DNA of 64,000 nucleotides from NCBI GenBank assembly GCA_037349105.1, contig JAYJMM010000119.1, positions 1,251,001-1,315,000 on the forward strand, given 5' to 3'. Positions 23,696 through 35,200 of the stretch are shown here, one piece after another. A model generated the notes under the pieces. It made no database searches. It saw only the letters and a list, made by a program, of their open reading frames with translations, and had not been told where the DNA came from. Every line of letters starts with the position of its first letter. The first letter of the stretch is position 1. The DNA comes from Limnomonas spitsbergensis. Lineage: Eukaryota > Chlorophyta > Chlorophyceae > Chlamydomonadales. Both the position numbers and the translations under genes were made by a program.

Positions 23696-24640
23696 AGAGT
23701 TTCAGAAGTGGATCCCAGTTACCTGCCGGGAAGAGGGAAATCTCCGAGTTTTGCACAGTCTCGTATTTGCAACTTTGCTCTCCAAGGGTAGCTGATGAAT
23801 AGCTGACCGTGTAGCTAATCGAGGATGACTCTAGTTGTGCACGAGCTCTTCAAAATCAGGCCAATGCCTCTATATGAAAATATATTTTGAGATTTTAATT
23901 TAAGCGCAGAAGTAGTAGCTACCAACACAATCTGCGTTTCAGAACCAGAGGGATCACGACAGTCTTCCAGTCAGTGCGCTGCTGGACGCAAAAGGTGGTC
24001 ATGCTGATACTGGGATATTAAACGATATAATTAAGCTCATAGAGTGATCCACGATAGGCACTGTCTCATGCATGCCATCTGGGAGGTAACCTGATATTAA
24101 TGATGCAACAAACTAGGATGATGAGACTGATGAGCCTGCTATGTACGGTAAGCATATATTGAAATCCACCAATAGGGGCGTAGGACAAGCCTGCTATAGT
24201 CCCACGCATGCTGTGAGTTTGCACGCATGGCAACCGGGTGTCTCCATGACGCCCCTGACATGCAGCACAGAGCACAAGCGGGAGCAAGTCCCTTTCGTGG
24301 GGGAGGGAATATTCAGGGCTCCCACCTGTCCAGGAGGTGGGTCCCATCGGGCTACCGGCCTGTACACAAAAGGATTGCACATCCCAGAGGAGGGAAGGAG
24401 GTCGGGACAAGAGTTTGGGGTCAAGAAAAATTGGCATGGGGCCACTGAGAAGGAGATATCGTTGGGGGGAGAGAGTATCATCCTAGGGTTGAAGGTCAAG
24501 GAGAAATGTACAGGAGAACAAGCAACACCCGTCGGCCAGCACGCGCGCTCTACGTTACATCTGTATGCCATAGGACTTTTCCGTTTGGGCCGTCTTCTGC
24601 CTTCTCCCTCATTATTCCTTTGCTCTTGAGGCGACGGTGA
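23696..24640. other. Intergenic, no gene seen
   Basis: Only chance open frames occur. The SF3b4 promoter should lie just above 23695. No motif is assigned. Confidence 0.4.
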
Positions 24641-24649
24641 ATATGGTAC

Positions 24650-25055
24650 TCATCTGGGGTGGGGGGGCGTATCATTGTTCTCCCTTGTCTTTTTCTCCTC
24701 TTGTCTCAAGTTTTCCCCCACTTGACAAAAGGACGCAGGCATTGTCCCGGAGCAGGCAAGGGTGGGAGGCTCTGGCTGTGGAGAACGTGGTTGCTATCAT
24801 GGAGGGCTAGTTTCTTGGGGAGCTGGGAACTTGGGTTCCTATTCCTTTGTTGTGGTTTGTGGGGAGAGAGGTGTCGTTTCCTTTTTGTTCCTACAGAACT
24901 CGGATTGATACACTGAGCATGACATTCGCGTTCCTTCCTTTTGTTACGTTCCCCTCTTGTCTTCAGTTTCGCGCCTTTTCTCCCAAGCAGACAGTTGGGC
25001 GCCCCCGCGCCTGAGCCTTTATAAGCAGGGCCCAGAAGTGTCACTTTATTCACAG
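24650..25055 (+). repeat. Dispersed repeat copy B
   Basis: This is a second long copy of the family at 1-525: GGGGGGG start, ATCATGGAGGGCTAGTTTCT, then an end block at 24991-25050 with CAGACAGTTGGGCGCCC and AGCAGGGCCCAGAAGTGT. No foldback comparable to copy A is seen. No coding capacity is recognised. Confidence 0.6.
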
Positions 25056-26915
25056 GGGACTGTACTACAATACGAGTTTGGCGTGTGCAACCGCTGAAAT
25101 GCATGGGAGCCCGACAGGCTGTTTACTGGATTTGGGACAGTTAGGCGCCCATAAAGCGAGCCTTGTAGGCAGCCAGGGGCCTGAGATGTTAGCCCCATGT
25201 GTGCCATTCGCTGGGTTTGGGATTGAATGTATGGTACTATGGTATAATACAGTCTCCCAAGGTGTATGGCGCTCATACCAAGGTACTTCAATGAACGGGT
25301 CAGGACTGCAAGGCAGCAAGTGGTTGATACGGTGGTTACGATCACTACTGTACAAATTCATGCGTAGGAGTTAGATTACACTTCCGGCAATGCTTATTTC
25401 AGTACGCATCGGACCGCCTTTGGCAGGCCGTTGGGCAGCCAGCACTGGGCCGAATGGAAAATAATATTGACCAGCCAGAGGCCCAAGCGCTGCAAAGAGC
25501 TCCGGGGTTGCACAAAGCCCCTCGGCCAAGGACCTTGCGGCAGCTGGATTCCAGCTGAGTTACCCTACCATATAGTTTCAGCTTAACCACTAAAAACATA
25601 AACAAGGGTACCGTATCTGGCTCTTTACAACAACTGAAGCTTCGAAGGTACTGCATGCTAAGCATCAAGTACAGAGAGCACCAACAAATTAACAGTTTTG
25701 TTGTTGTTGCAATTTCGGTATTAAGTCCAGCGGAGCATCAGATTTGGTGCAAATGCCTGCACACTCGTTCGGGCACTAAATAAACTAGGACGCCAAGCCA
25801 GAAACAGTGCCTCCCTGGGCTGGCAACTGACGCACACAACCACTGACCATTAGCGTAGGAATGAGTACTGTGGGCACAATAAGGTAAGGCAATTAACGTC
25901 CCATATTCCACCACACTTCATGAAGACAAAAACAATCCACTGGGTAGCCAACTGACAGCCACATTCTCAAAGATCTGTACACAATGACTTCACAATCATA
26001 ACTACCATACCGGCAGGGTGGATCAAACACAGTACCCTCAGTTGTTGAATAACAAAACCCTCCTGAGCTTTTGCAGATCACAAATGTTTGCTCGGGTTGC
26101 TGATGTAACAGGATCGCTAATTAACTACAGTTTCCTGGTAGTCAAGATACGGGTAGAAAGAAACAGCGACATGGATATTTAAATTTGGGAATCATCCCCC
26201 CACAACTCACACAAACTTGCTCCAAGATGACCTCCCTCACGATACCTTATTGAAATTGCTAGGTTGCATACAGATACAGCTCGGCAAGTATCAGGCTGAT
26301 CAAGAGGGCCGCTACTTATTGGCAGCCTCACATAAACACGCACAGAGAACATAGTAGTCACAACTAGCATTGACCTGGGCCCATGTTCCCACCCTGTTTG
26401 TCTGGGCAGCGGTCCACACATCATCCTATCGACATGCTGCCTTTGTCAGAGAAGCATCAAGTCCTTGCCGGCGCTCAGACCTCCTGGGCAGCCAGTGTAG
26501 TGTGTACCAGTGCTGATGGCTGGCCTTGAAAAATGACAACAGTCGAGATGATGCTACAAACCTGGAGACAACAACTACTTCCTGCGTACATGTCAGATTA
26601 AGGGCGAGAATACACACACCTGCCTCCCCGGCTCAGCCCCTCAGCCCTCAGGGACATGGCCCACCGCTCAGATGCCGGGACGGCTATCAACTGAATCAAA
26701 CACGAAACCCCAAATAAGAATATACAGGCGAATTTTCAAAGCATTATAACACACATGTGTCTATCCATGGGGACATATCGCCGTCATTGTAATACTCTTC
26801 TCAGAGCCATAGATGAGTGGACGGGGTTGCGGACCCAGGCCGGGACAGGTCATCTACGTCGTGAGCGAGGCGACGGACAAGAGGGTAGAGTCCATTGAAT
26901 ATATGCCAACCCCTC
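25056..26915. other. Intergenic, no gene seen
   Basis: No exon is recognised between dispersed repeat copy B and the stop codon of the SpoVS-domain gene at 26916. The 3' UTR of that gene must lie in the upper-coordinate end of this stretch. Confidence 0.4.
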
Positions 26916-29900
26916 TCACGCTTGTTGCCCCATCCTCATCTTCAGCTGGTATTGCTGGCGGAGCTGTGCTGCAGCTGCATTCCTGTCCACAGAACCAGAG
27001 GTCCCCAGCCTCGGCTGCTGGCCATTTCCCATCCCAGCAAAACCTCCACCGCGGCCACCAGCTGGGAAGAAACAGCCATTGTTGTTCTCAGCACAGCCAC
27101 CGCCGCTGCTGCGGCGGCCCATGCCGACCACGTTGCCTCTGCCGTCACTGCAGCCGCCAGACGGCGCGGTCATCCCCATTTGCCCACCTGGTTGGTGCCA
27201 GCCGCCCCGGGAGCCAGCCAGCATCGGTGTTCCAGGCAGCTCGGAGGCAGCCGGGCTTACTGCTGAATGTGGTAGCTGCTGCTGCTGCTCAGAGCCCAAC
27301 AGCACTCCAGGCGCCCTCACGATAGTAAAGCGGAGGAAGACACTCTCCCAACCGAGCGTGTCTGTTGTGTCCACAGTGACGAAGCGGGGCAGCAGGAGCA
27401 GGTCGTCACGTGCCGCCGCTGCGCCCGATGCTACAGCAGCAGAGCGGCCGGCGCGGAGCCGTGCGCGTGCCGCCACGACCGCCATCATCGCGACGTGCAT
27501 TGCGCGGCCCCCAGCCGTGATCAACACGACGGAGCCGCGCTCAGACACCAGCTTCGCGATGATATTGGAGACGACACTGGAGCGGCTGCGGCAAAAAAAG
27601 TCACGGGACAAGGATACTTAACTCCGGCAAAAGGCGGACACTGATGTGCGCATCTACGAACAAATGTGATGATAGATCTTGCCCATGAGTGCGCTGTAAC
27701 TTTGGACTGCCAGGTTAGTTATCTCTGGCAGCACAAGTAGCAGGTGGGGACCCACATTGATCTGTATACCCACAATTTCTACATATGGTACACATCTCTC
27801 ATTACAAATCCTGCTTACCTGTGCGCAGTGACCTTGACAGGAAGGTTGGTGCTCTCTGGCAGAACTGGCAACAGGTGGGTGTGGACCTTGAACACGTCAA
27901 ATGCGAGCTCAGAGCGCGTGTCGGTCAGGGCCAGGTCCGACGGGTCCACGTCTGTATTCTCAGCACTCCGGGCTAGCAAGGGGGCCTGTGTGCGGAGGGT
28001 AGGGGGGTATACGAGTGTCGGAGTGAGGCTATACCGTGGTGTAACATGTTTATAAAGTGCATACCCGCTTTAGTGCAACATGTGCAGAGGGTATGGGGAG
28101 TAGGGAAGTGTGACTTAAGTGTGGATCGTGCAGTGGCTTCTAGGTAAAAGAGCAGGCAGAGTTGCAGAGAGGTTCAGACAAGGGGTATTTAGATACTTCC
28201 ATTGTCTTCATACTGTTGAGTTGGAGAACAAAGAGAGCACTTAAAGGGCGGAAACGAAAGCCGAGCGGACCGAATCACCCCATCCAACCACTTGGTGCAC
28301 GGGAACTGTTAAGTCGTGCAACGGGCAGCAGCTCTCCCACCAACATCCTAAACTACCCCCCCACCAGCAGCACTGGCCTCCTAACTTCTCAGGCTCATCC
28401 ATACCTGGTGATGGTGGCCCCTCATCGTCGCAGAGGAGGCATCCTGGGAAGGCAAGATGGCTCCAGCGCTGCGCCTCTCAAACATATCCCTGTGATGGGG
28501 AGCACCACGTGTGGGCAGATGCCACATGGACAAGATTCCCACCCTCCATCTCACACTTGCAACGCGTCAGCATATATATACAATATACAGATCGCGCCTG
28601 TCGTCCAAGCCCCGCCCTTAATCCCACACCTGAAGCGCTTGCAACAGATACCGGTATGTCAATACATAAACATATTATCAATTCCAACTAAATTTGCGCA
28701 CCTTGTGTCAGAGCCAGGTGGTACACCTGTTTGATGCCTCAAATACGGCTGAAAGGCCACCTGGTGGCCACCGCCTTCATTGGCGATGTAGCCTCGAGCC
28801 ACCGCGATGGCCTTGACCGCGACGGAGATGACACCAGCGACATTCTCAGTCTTACGCTCGGTGTAGACCGGGCAGGGCAGGCCCTGCGAAGAGGGGAGGG
28901 GGAGAGGGTAAGTGCGACGGGAAGAGGGTGGCCCAGTGACTGAAATGCATTCCAATAGGGGGGGGGCCTGAGTCAGATCACGTGGGGCATTGAATTGGAA
29001 GTAGCATGTACAGATGATTTCTGAGTGTCCTGCGACTCGTAAGCACCTCGAACTGTGGAGAAGAGCTATGAGCACATGCAGGGGGCTGGGCGTGGCTTAC
29101 CTGATACCAAACGAGGGGGGAGGAACTACGCGCACACTAGCAAATCCTGAACCCTGAACACGTTGCACCTGGTCACTAACACACGACCCAGACACTGAGC
29201 ATGCCGCACCTGGTCGCAGACCCTTCCCAGCACCTTGGCGATGGCCCCGGCTGCATTTTTCACAGCCGTGTCCTGACGGGGCACGAGCATGGACAAGCGG
29301 GTCAGGACGCAAGTTTGAACCAGGGGTTCATACCCCAGGTATGAACAAGTGGGTGTAAAAATCCAGCCAGGACCAACAGGGTAAGGAGGAGGGTGACACT
29401 GAGAGGCCAAGGGATCGCCAGCAAGGAAAAAAGGGTTTTAGAAGAAGGTTGCTCGATGACACTGCTTTGGCGTACAACAAGGCGGGGTAAGAAGCAAGCA
29501 GCCCCCCCAAAACCCAGAACACACCCATTATAGTGCGTCACATGCTCCTAGTCATTATCACCCACATGACTCGATCTCAAACCACAAAAGACTATCCTCT
29601 GACAAGGCACGCACCTCCTTCGCAATCCACATAAGATAGGACAGGCTTGAGAAACATGCTTGTTTGGTGTTGCTTCATGACATGGTAACATAGCTCCCTC
29701 ACAATCTACAAAACTACCGTACATACAAAATTAACAAAATAACGTCATAACCTATTAAAGACAAACCTCCATCCCAATCCACATTCTTTAAAAAGGGCTT
29801 ACAAACACTGGATTTTAGACCTCAGTCTGTCCACATACCTCGGTCACAATCACGTAGTCGGCCTTGCGGGCACGTTGCGCCTGCTGCTGCTGCCTGCTTT

Positions 29901-31560
29901 GCTGCTCCTGCAGCATACCAGCAGCCTGCAGCTGGTGTGGGTTAGGGACTGGTTGCACCGCTGCTGCAGCGGCGGCCGCCGACCTGCCCTGAGGAAAAGC
30001 GCTGCTATCCGGCGCCAGGTCTGCTGCCGCCCCTGAAGACCCCGCTGCATATGCCGCTGAGGTCTGCCTGCTCATGGAATCCCTCCTGAGAGTCTCATGC
30101 TGCTGCTGCTGCTGTTGCTCCTGTTGTTGTTGCTGCTGGGCCAAGTTCCAATCTAACCCTGGAGGTGCGGCGTTGAGCTGCTGCACAGCCGCCATCAGCT
30201 GCTTCAGCTGCATCGAGCTCAGTACATGGCCAGCAGGCACTAGCTTAACGTGGTGCAGCTGGTCACCGCCCTGGAGGCAGCCTCCATGCAGGAGCCCTGA
30301 GCTCAGCGGCTCCCCGCCGCCACCGCCCCCGGTGCCTCCACAAGTGTGCATCGGCAGCACCATCACGTCCCGCCCGCTCCCATCTTCCAGGTTGATCCGC
30401 GCGACAGCTGTCGCCTGCAGCAGCAGCAGCGCCGCCTGTGGCTCGTACACCAAGTCGACGACAATCTGCTGCCCGCCGCCTGCACACGTGAGCCCGCCGC
30501 TGATCTCCAGACCCTTGACGAGCAGGTCATCCCCGCGGCTGAGCGGCAAAACCTGTCCCTGCGCCTGCCAGATAGCGGCGGGCAGGCTAGTGCAGAGAGC
30601 GAGCAGACCGACGCTGCCGTCCGGGCACAGGTAGGGAACGATCGCGACGTCGCAGGCGCAGCTACTGTTGCTGCCGCTGCCGCCGCACTGCGCTGAGGAG
30701 GACAGCGTGCGGCCCGCGATCTGCACGGCCATGAGCGCGATGCGGGCCGCAGCTGCGCTCTGGTGCGGGTGCTGTGCAGGGTCTGTTGAAGGGCGGTCTG
30801 CCTTCAGGGCCAGGGCGCAGTGAGAGGTGCCCTGCTGCGAGAAAATGCAGGTGAGCATGCCCGCAAGCGCGTAGGGATCGGTGTCCGCCTGGACGGTCAG
30901 GCTGGCTGGGAGCATGGCCGGGGGGCTGCTGCCACGGGAAAAGGAATCTACATAAGAAATGGCGGCGGCGGGGGGCATGCCATACTGCTGCTGCTGCTTT
31001 TGCACAAATGGTATTTGGCGGCCGCCGAGGTAGGGGCAATGGCCAGCAGGGTCAGCAGGGTTGAAGTCTGCCTCCGGCTGCAGCGAGCCCTTTGCTGTGA
31101 AGTGCCCACTCTCTGGAGCTGTGCGCCTCAGCTGTTGGCTTTTGGACCCTGCCTGTTGGAGCATGGATCCTAGATCCTGCTGGATCCCAGATCCTCCCCT
31201 ATGGAGGATGGAGACTGAGCTGTTGTGGAGGCCCTGCTGCTGCTGCTGCCGGGCCATCATGAAACCCACATCTTCGTCTGAGGATGTCTCCCCTTTATTG
31301 AGGTACGACCAGGGGGATACAACCGATGTAGGGCTGCCTCCGCGCGGCGAGCTGGTGAGGGCGTCGTTCAACTGGAAACCCGCCGTGCAGAGCTGCTCAG
31401 AGGGTACATACCAGTTTTTAGGTACAGGCTGCAGCTCGGACGCCGATGACGCCCCGCTGCTGAGAAGGCAACCGGAGATGCCAAGGTCACTGCTAGAGGA
31501 CAGTCGGGCGAAGACGAGGCCATCATCGGGAACAGGTGGGTATGACTGTGTCCCAAACAT
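26916..31560 (-). CDS. Triple SpoVS-domain (Alba superfamily) protein
   Basis: Exons 29839-31560, 29210-29272, 28725-28883, 27819-27985 and 26916-27585 join in frame into 926 residues. SpoVS is a small bacterial sporulation protein of the Alba fold. Three SpoVS-like units are seen. Unit 1 is divergent (about 221-328: LTVQADTDPYALAGML, later DVAIVPYLCPDGSVG). Unit 2 is clear (about 567-690: YVIVTEDTAVKNAAGAIAKV, VAVKAIAVARGYIANEGGGH, VAFQPYL). Unit 3 spans about 696-797 (VKVTAHSRSSVVSNIIAKLV, DDLLLLPRFVTVD, FLRFTIV). Poly-Gln, Ser-rich and Gly-rich linkers surround them. Exon 3 uses either of two donors two bases apart; the one at 28725 (GGT/GTACCA) keeps frame. Its function in eukaryotes is unknown to me; nucleic-acid binding is inference from the fold. 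It is divergent to the SF3a3 gene. Confidence 0.83.
27700..27765 (-). repeat. Copy of SpoVS-gene exon 4 end
   Basis: Plus-strand text CTCTGGCAGCACAAGTAGCA then GGTGGG matches CTCTGGCAGAACTGGCAACA then GGTGGG inside exon 4 at about 27860. TGCGCTGTAACTTTGGAC corresponds to TGCGCAGTGACCTTGACA. Offset is about 110-130 bases, downstream of the exon in transcription sense. Confidence 0.7.
29160..29209 (-). repeat. Copy of SpoVS-gene exon 2 end and donor
   Basis: Reading the minus strand, the exon ends GGGTCTGCGACCAG/GTGCGG. About 47 bases on, GGGTCGTGTGTTAGTGACCAG followed by GTGCAACG repeats it. This gives a second plausible donor. Confidence 0.75.
29600..29780 (-). repeat. Three degenerate copies of SpoVS-gene exon 1 end
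   Basis: The exon 1 end and donor (plus-strand text CATACCTCGGTCACAATCAC) recurs at about 29765 (AACCTCCATCCCAATCCAC), 29693 (AGCTCCCTCACAATCTAC) and 29613 (CACCTCCTTCGCAATCCAC). Spacing is 72, 72 and 80 bases. Confidence 0.7.
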
Positions 31561-32255
31561 AGGAAATAATCAGCTGTGTCCCTGTCAGTGCGACGGCCAG
31601 AGGCTGTGCTGACTTTCCAATCTGAGTGGGTTGTCGCTCAATGGCCACAGGTCGCAAATGGTGATTAAGCCGTGCAAGGAGGGTGTCACAGGGATTCAAA
31701 TTATACAGGGCCGAAGGAACGTAGCGTGGAAAAGTGCACCGCGGATCTTGAGAGAACACTGAGGTTGAGAACAACTTTTGGTGAACGGGTTGATATACTG
31801 TAATGTATTGGGTAGGCCGTCTGCAAGTGCAAGAAATCGTCCCAATGTCTGTGCATATGCGTTTGAAGGTGCGGTATAATATGGGCACATTCACATTCCC
31901 AAGCATCGTAGGCATCTTGGGGCCGGGATCTTCGGTGTTTGTTTTGAATATGCTCTTCGAAGATTCCCTGAAGAAGCTGCTGTGCATAACTCCACACTTT
32001 CCCCTCAGCCTCCAGCCACGCGCGCGCGCGCGGCGCACAGTCGCGCACACACTTTCCAATCCACACCCCGCGTACCGCATGCGCACTTGCGCATGCATCC
32101 GCGCTCCCACATCCTCCGCACTTCCACCTTCACCTGATTCATACTTCGTTTGCATTGCTTACAAGTCCATAAACAGTCATTATTCGGTGGCGCCGGAAAC
32201 AACTCGCATTTTCTTCTCGAATCTCTGGGGCTTGCTTGCACTTGCCTCGACAATC
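31561..32255. promoter_or_regulatory. Probable bidirectional promoter
   Basis: The start codons of the SpoVS-domain gene (minus, 31560) and SF3a3 (plus, 32256) face away from each other across 695 bases with no other gene. A CG dinucleotide run lies at about 32018-32034, followed by CACAGTCGCGCACACAC. Shared promoter use is inferred from geometry only. Confidence 0.55.
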
Positions 32256-35200
32256 ATGGCGGACACGCTCTTGGAGCAAACCAGAGGTGAGCTTAGCGTG
32301 CGTGCCATTGAATAGTCGCTTCAATTTATTCATCTCGACATTGGGCCATCCTCTCCCGTCACTCACTCCACAGCGTTGCATGACGATCTGGAGCGCTTGG
32401 AGCACATCGTCGTCAAGGATTTCAAGCAGGATACCAAGAGTCATAAAGACAGGCTCATGCAAAACCATCGCGTCCGCAAGCGACTGGATGCGATGCAGGA
32501 GTCAGCACGCAAACTGGTGGGGGCTAGAGTTGTTGGTTGCTATGCCGTTGCTATGGGGCATCGTTGAACTCGGCATCGTCGCGCATTAGTGAAGAGACTG
32601 TCTGGCACAGCATCTGACGCGATGTTCTCATCCTCAGATCCGTATCTATGACGATGACGACGGAGCTCGAAAAGAAGAGATATCGGCGCTTGCTCAGCCA
32701 GAGAGCGGCTCGTTTGCTACCTTCTACGACCGGCTCAAGGAGATTAAGGACTACTACAAGCGGTTCCCCACCAACGAGGTCACCGAGGTACACAGGGCAG
32801 GCATGCATGCCATGCAGAGCGCATGCCATAACCAGCCATAATCTGCTTGTGGGAGCATGCCATAGCCAGCTCGCATGCTGAAGCCAGCCATGGTCACATT
32901 CGGCAAGCATGCCATAGCCAGCTCGCATGCTATAACCAGCTCGCATGCCAAAGCCAGCCATGGTCACATTCGGCAAGCATGCCATAGCCAGCTCGCACGC
33001 CTTAACCAGCTCGCATGCCGAAGCCAGCCATGGTCACATTCAGCAAGCATGCCATAGCCAGCTTGCATGCCATAACCAGCTCGTATGCCGAAGCCAGCCA
33101 TGGTCACATTCGGCAAGCATGCCATAGCCAGCTTGTATGCCATAACCAGCTCGCATGCCGAAGCCAGCCATGGTCACATTCGGCAAGCATGCCGTAGCCA
33201 GCTTGAATGCCATAACCAGCTCGCATGCCCAAAGCCAGCCATGGTCACATTCGGCAAGCATGCCATAACCAGCTCGCATGCGGAAGCCAGCCATGGTCAC
33301 ATTCGGCAAGCATGCCATAACCAGCTCGCATGCCGAAGCCAGCCATGGTCACATCTGGCAAGCATGCCATAACCAGCTCGCATGCCGAAGCCAGCCATGG
33401 TCACATTCGGCAAGCATGCCATAGCCAGCTCGCATGCGGAAGCCAGCCATGGTCACATTCGGCAAGCATGCCATAACCAGCTCGCATGCGGAAGCCAGCC
33501 ATGGTCACATTCGGCAAGCATGCCATAGCCAGCTCGCATGCGGAAGCCAGCCATGGTCACATTCGGCAAGCATGCCATAACCAGCTCGCATGCGGAAGCC
33601 AGCCATGGTCACATTCGGCAAGCATGCCATAGCCAGCTCGCATGCCGAAGCCAGCCATGGTCACATTCGGCAAGCATGCCATAACCAGCTCGCATGCGGA
33701 AGCCAGCCATGGTCACATTCGGCAAGCATGCCATAACCAGCTGGCATGCAGAAGCCAGCCATGGTCACATTCGGCAAGCATGCCATAACCAGCTCGCATG
33801 CGGAAGCCAGCCATGGTCACATTCGGCAAGCATGCCATAACCAGCTCGCATGCCGAAGCAAGCCATGGTCACATTCGGCAAGCATGCCATAGCCAGCTTG
33901 CATGCCATAACCAGCTCGTATGCCGAAGCCAGCCATGGTCACATTCGGCAAGCATGCCATAGCCAGCTTGTATGCCATAACCAGCTCGCATGCCGAAGCC
34001 AGCCATGGTCACATTCGGCAAGCATGCCGTAGCCAGCTTGAATGCCATAACCAGCTCGCATGCCCAAAGCCAGCCATGGTCACATTCGGCAAGCATGCCA
34101 TAACCAGCTCTCATGCGGAAGCCAGCCATGGTCACATTCGGCAAGCATGCCATAACCAGCTCGCATGCCGAAGCCAGCCATGGTCACATCTGGCAAGCAT
34201 GCCATAACCAGCTCGCATGCCGAAGCCAGCCATGGTCACATTCGGCAAGCATGCCATAGCCAGCTCGCATGCGGAAGCCAGCCATGGTCACATTCGGCAA
34301 GCATGCCATAACCAGCTCGCATGCGGAAGCCAGCCATGGTCACATTCGGCAAGCATGCCATAGCCAGCTCGCATGCGGAAGCCAGCCATGTTCACATTCG
34401 GCAAGCATGCCATAACCAGCTCGCATGCGGAAGCCAGCCATGGTCACATTCGGCAAGCATGCCATAGCCAGCTCGCATGCCGAAGCCAGCCATGGTCACA
34501 TTCGGCAAGCATGCCATAACCAGCTCGCATGCGGAAGCCAGCCATGGTCACATTCGGCAAGCATGCCATAACCAGCTCGCATGCGGAAGCCAGCCATGGT
34601 CACATTCGGCAAGCATGCCATAGCCAGCTTGCATGCCATAACCAGCTCGTATGCCGAAGCCAGCCATGGTCACATTCGGCAAGCATGCCATAGCCAGCTT
34701 GTATGCCATAACCAGCTCGCATGCCGAAGCCAGCCATGGTCACATTCGGCAAGCATGCCGTAGCCAGCTTGAATGCCATAACCAGCTCGCATGCCCAAAG
34801 CCAGCCATGGTCACATTCGGCAAGCATGCCATAACCAGCTCTCATGCGGAAGCCAGCCATGGTCACATTCGGCAAGCATGCCATAACCAGCTCGCATGCC
34901 GAAGCCAGCCATGGTCACATCTGGCAAGCATGCCATAACCAGCTCGCATGCCGAAGCCAGCCATGGTCACATTCGGCAAGCATGCCATAGCCAGCTCGCA
35001 TGCGGAAGCCAGCCATGGTCACATTCGGCAAGCATGCCATAACCAGCTCGCATGCGGAAGCCAGCCATGGTCACATTCGGCAAGCATGCCATAGCCAGCT
35101 CGCATGCGGAAGCCAGCCATGTTCACATTCGGCAAGCATGCCATAACCAGCTCGCATGCGGAAGCCAGCCATGGTCACATTCGGCAAGCATGCCATAGCC

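Noticed and set aside
29815..29838. Reading exon 1 of the SpoVS-domain gene to its stop as a complete 581-residue protein
   Set aside because: The last seven codons follow a good GTATGT donor, and joining to the next exon restores a SpoVS domain across the splice.
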